Positions 5,879 through 7,200 of a DNA stretch of 7,200 nucleotides are shown here, in pieces; the first letter of the stretch is position 1; the number at the start of each line of letters is the position of its first letter. Both the position numbers and the translations under genes were made by a program. Source of the DNA: Candidatus Izemoplasmatales bacterium (GTDB taxonomy: Bacteria; Bacillota_I; Bacilli_A; Izemoplasmatales; Hujiaoplasmataceae); the NCBI GenBank assembly GCA_028694875.1, contig JAQVKB010000051.1, positions 1 to 7,200 on the forward strand, in the 5' to 3' direction. The notes under the pieces are model-generated. The model had not been told where the DNA came from, did not search any database, and saw only the letters and a program-made list of their open reading frames with translations.

Positions 5879-6571
5879 GGTTCTTGATTTCGTTTTGATT
5901 TGTAAATGATACCAATAATACGCATCGAGCAGATGTCGTAATTCCGCGAGCGTTTCATGATCGGTTTCGATGGACGAGGGATGCTGCAAATCGTAATAAT
6001 ACAGAAATTCAAACAGCTCCACGCATTGATGCGAATACTCGTTGTTCGCATGCGGATGATCATCGCAGATCATCCCGCCTTCTTGGATGGAAAACGAGAG
6101 ATGATCATGGCTTTGACAGACGACACATTCGCGGAAATGCGGATTGACACCAAGTAAATAAAGCAGTTTCGATTCGAACATATTGACATACGGAATATAT
6201 TCGGTTTCGACATCGATTTTCGCGAGGATTTTCACGAGGAACGGAAAGGCTTTTTTGTGGTCGATTCCACCATCGGCGAAATGTTCGATGAGTTCGAGCA
6301 TATGGCTCGCATAGGTTGTTTTTTCCACCGAAGATCGGATTCCCGGAAACGAATCGAGAAGGGTCATTTCCTTCGCGGTCATCATCGCTTTTCCCGAGGC
6401 ATGAAATTCGACGAATGACATCGTGTTTTGGGCCCCTAAAAAAGGACTTTTGAACTTCTTCCCACCGCGAACCAACACGCTTTTCATGCCTTCGATGGTG
6501 TAAACATGCAAAATCAAGGAAGACTCCATATAGTCAAAGTGTTTGACAATGACGCCATTGAACTTTTCCAT
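5852..6571 (-). CDS. recO: DNA repair protein RecO
   Basis: This 239-residue recombination mediator helps RecR load RecA onto SSB-coated single strands in the RecF pathway and anneals complementary strands. The N-terminal OB-fold is recognisable (GVIVKHFDYMESSLILHVYT, 6-25, and the basic VRGGKKFKSP stretch, 34-43), followed by the helical domain. Its zinc motif shows C149 and C152, then C169 and a His (H172, or H174) where the family usually has a second CxxC. The length is normal for RecO (about 240-255). It begins 7 nt after the era stop with only a weak TAGG-type ribosome site, so its translation is probably coupled to era. Its last codons form the proximal arm and loop of a terminator hairpin. 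The position between era and the GlyRS gene matches the Bacillus order, which supports the call where sequence is divergent. Confidence 0.93.
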   Translation of the reverse strand: MEKFNGVIVKHFDYMESSLILHVYTIEGMKSVLVRGGKKFKSPFLGAQNTMSFVEFHASGKAMMTAKEMTLLDSFPGIRSSVEKTTYASHMLELIEHFADGGIDHKKAFPFLVKILAKIDVETEYIPYVNMFESKLLYLLGVNPHFRECVVCQSHDHLSFSIQEGGMICDDHPHANNEYSHQCVELFEFLYYYDLQHPSSIETDHETLAELRHLLDAYYWYHLQIKTKSRTVLEGFLGY

Positions 6572-6578
6572 GAGTTGC

Positions 6579-7200
6579 CTACATATTGTCGTCGGGCTTG
6601 TACCCGTAATTTTTCAAATAATAATCGCGGTTTCGCCAATCGGCTTCGACTTTCACAAAGAGTTCCAAATAGACTTTTTTCCCGAACAACGCCTCGATAT
6701 CCGCGCGTGCTCTCGTGCCGATTTCTTTGAGCATCGCGCCCTTCGCACCAATGATGATTCCTTTTTGACTTTTTCGTTCGACGACGATGGATGCGATGAT
6801 TTCCACCAAGTTCTTTTTGTTCTTGAATTGATCCAAAACAACCATCACCGAATGCGGAACCTCATCCCTTGTGAGTTCGAGAATTTTTTCACGGATGAAC
6901 TCTTGAATCAAGAACGTTTCCGGTCGATCGGAAATTTCACCATCCGGGTAGAACTGTGGACCTTCATGAAGAAGGTTTTTGATATCGTCAAGAAGATGAT
7001 TGATATTGTCACCAGTAAGGGCAGAAATGCCCAGTGCCGCTTGGAATGGAAACGCGGCTTTGTAGGCATCTAAGGCTTCGCGAAGGCGCTTGAAATCCTT
7101 GATCGTGTCAATCTTATTCGCAATCAAAAAGACTGGCGTGTCTAGGGTTCCTAATTCTTTTAGAATCTGAAGATTTCGCTCCAAAACATCATCATAAGCA
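6579..7200 (-). CDS. era: GTPase Era, C-terminal part; 5' end beyond the window
   Basis: The frame is open to the right edge and ends at a TAG (6579-6581), giving about 206 residues of an expected 300 or so. The GTP-binding G1-G3 motifs are off the window. The G4 motif NKID (about residues 28-31 of the visible part, after TPVFLIA) and the G5-like ISALTGDNI are present. A C-terminal KH domain follows, with IIGAKGAMLKEIGTRAR in place of the usual IIGKxG-type loop, then VYLELFVKVEADWRNRDYYL near the end, which is diagnostic of Era. Era binds 16S rRNA near its 3' end through the KH domain and acts in 30S maturation. An in-frame TTG at 7182-7184 is not the start: the Era-like frame continues upstream of it (AYDDV). 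It is the first visible gene of the era-recO unit. Confidence 0.96.
   Translation of the reverse strand, partial: AYDDVLERNLQILKELGTLDTPVFLIANKIDTIKDFKRLREALDAYKAAFPFQAALGISALTGDNINHLLDDIKNLLHEGPQFYPDGEISDRPETFLIQEFIREKILELTRDEVPHSVMVVLDQFKNKKNLVEIIASIVVERKSQKGIIIGAKGAMLKEIGTRARADIEALFGKKVYLELFVKVEADWRNRDYYLKNYGYKPDDNM

Noticed and set aside
5806..6063. Second minus-strand frame overlapping the recO 3' end and terminator
   Set aside because: It is an alternative frame of recO running through the terminator; its composition (Arg/Ser/Ile-rich) looks non-coding.
6543..7073. Plus-strand frame of 176 codons opposite era
   Set aside because: It covers the era KH domain in antisense and shows no family motif or ribosome site.

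Overview
The window looks like an ordinary, tightly packed housekeeping region from a low-to-moderate-GC Firmicutes/Tenericutes-type bacterium. All seven genes lie on the minus strand, so transcription runs from high to low coordinates. The gene order era - recO - glycyl-tRNA synthetase - dnaG - rpoD - trmK - nif3 is that of the Bacillus locus, but two Bacillus genes (ccpN/yqfL and cccA) are absent. A single-chain GlyRS also takes the place of the two-subunit glyQ/glyS. Single-chain GlyRS, compact spacing and A/T-rich intergenic DNA suggest a Mollicutes-related or other derived Bacilli lineage (Acholeplasma-, Izemoplasma- or Erysipelotrichia-like). GC is mid-40s by eye, too high for a typical mycoplasma. 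TGA serves as a stop (rpoD, trmK) and TGG encodes Trp, so the code is the standard bacterial one. I cannot name a genus.

Layout in transcription order. The C-terminal part of the GTPase Era (running off the right edge) is followed 7 nt later by recO. A strong intrinsic terminator, whose stem includes the last codons of recO, closes this first unit. The only real intergenic region (about 124 nt, 5728-5851) holds that terminator, a perfect A/T-rich inverted repeat and a good sigma-70/SigA-type promoter. The second unit is glyS, dnaG, rpoD, trmK and a nif3-like gene that runs off the left edge. Its spacing is 24 nt between glyS and dnaG, a 22-nt overlap between dnaG and rpoD, and two ATGA stop/start overlaps after that. 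This implies one co-transcribed and partly translationally coupled operon.

Function. The second unit follows the theme of the classical macromolecular synthesis operon: replication priming (DnaG) and the housekeeping sigma factor (RpoD), here with tRNA charging (GlyRS) and tRNA modification (TrmK, m1A22). The Nif3 protein is a conserved dinuclear-metal protein of uncertain role, usually next to trmK. Era (30S maturation) and RecO (recombinational repair) form the upstream unit.

I found no mobile element, CRISPR array, phage, toxin or defence gene, and no sign of a new system. The observations worth a second look are modest: a terminator overlapping the recO reading frame, a glyS leader too short for a T-box, the palindrome upstream of the promoter, an expanded acidic N-terminus and extra segment in the sigma factor, a Cys-to-His change in the RecO zinc site, and a short-form Nif3.
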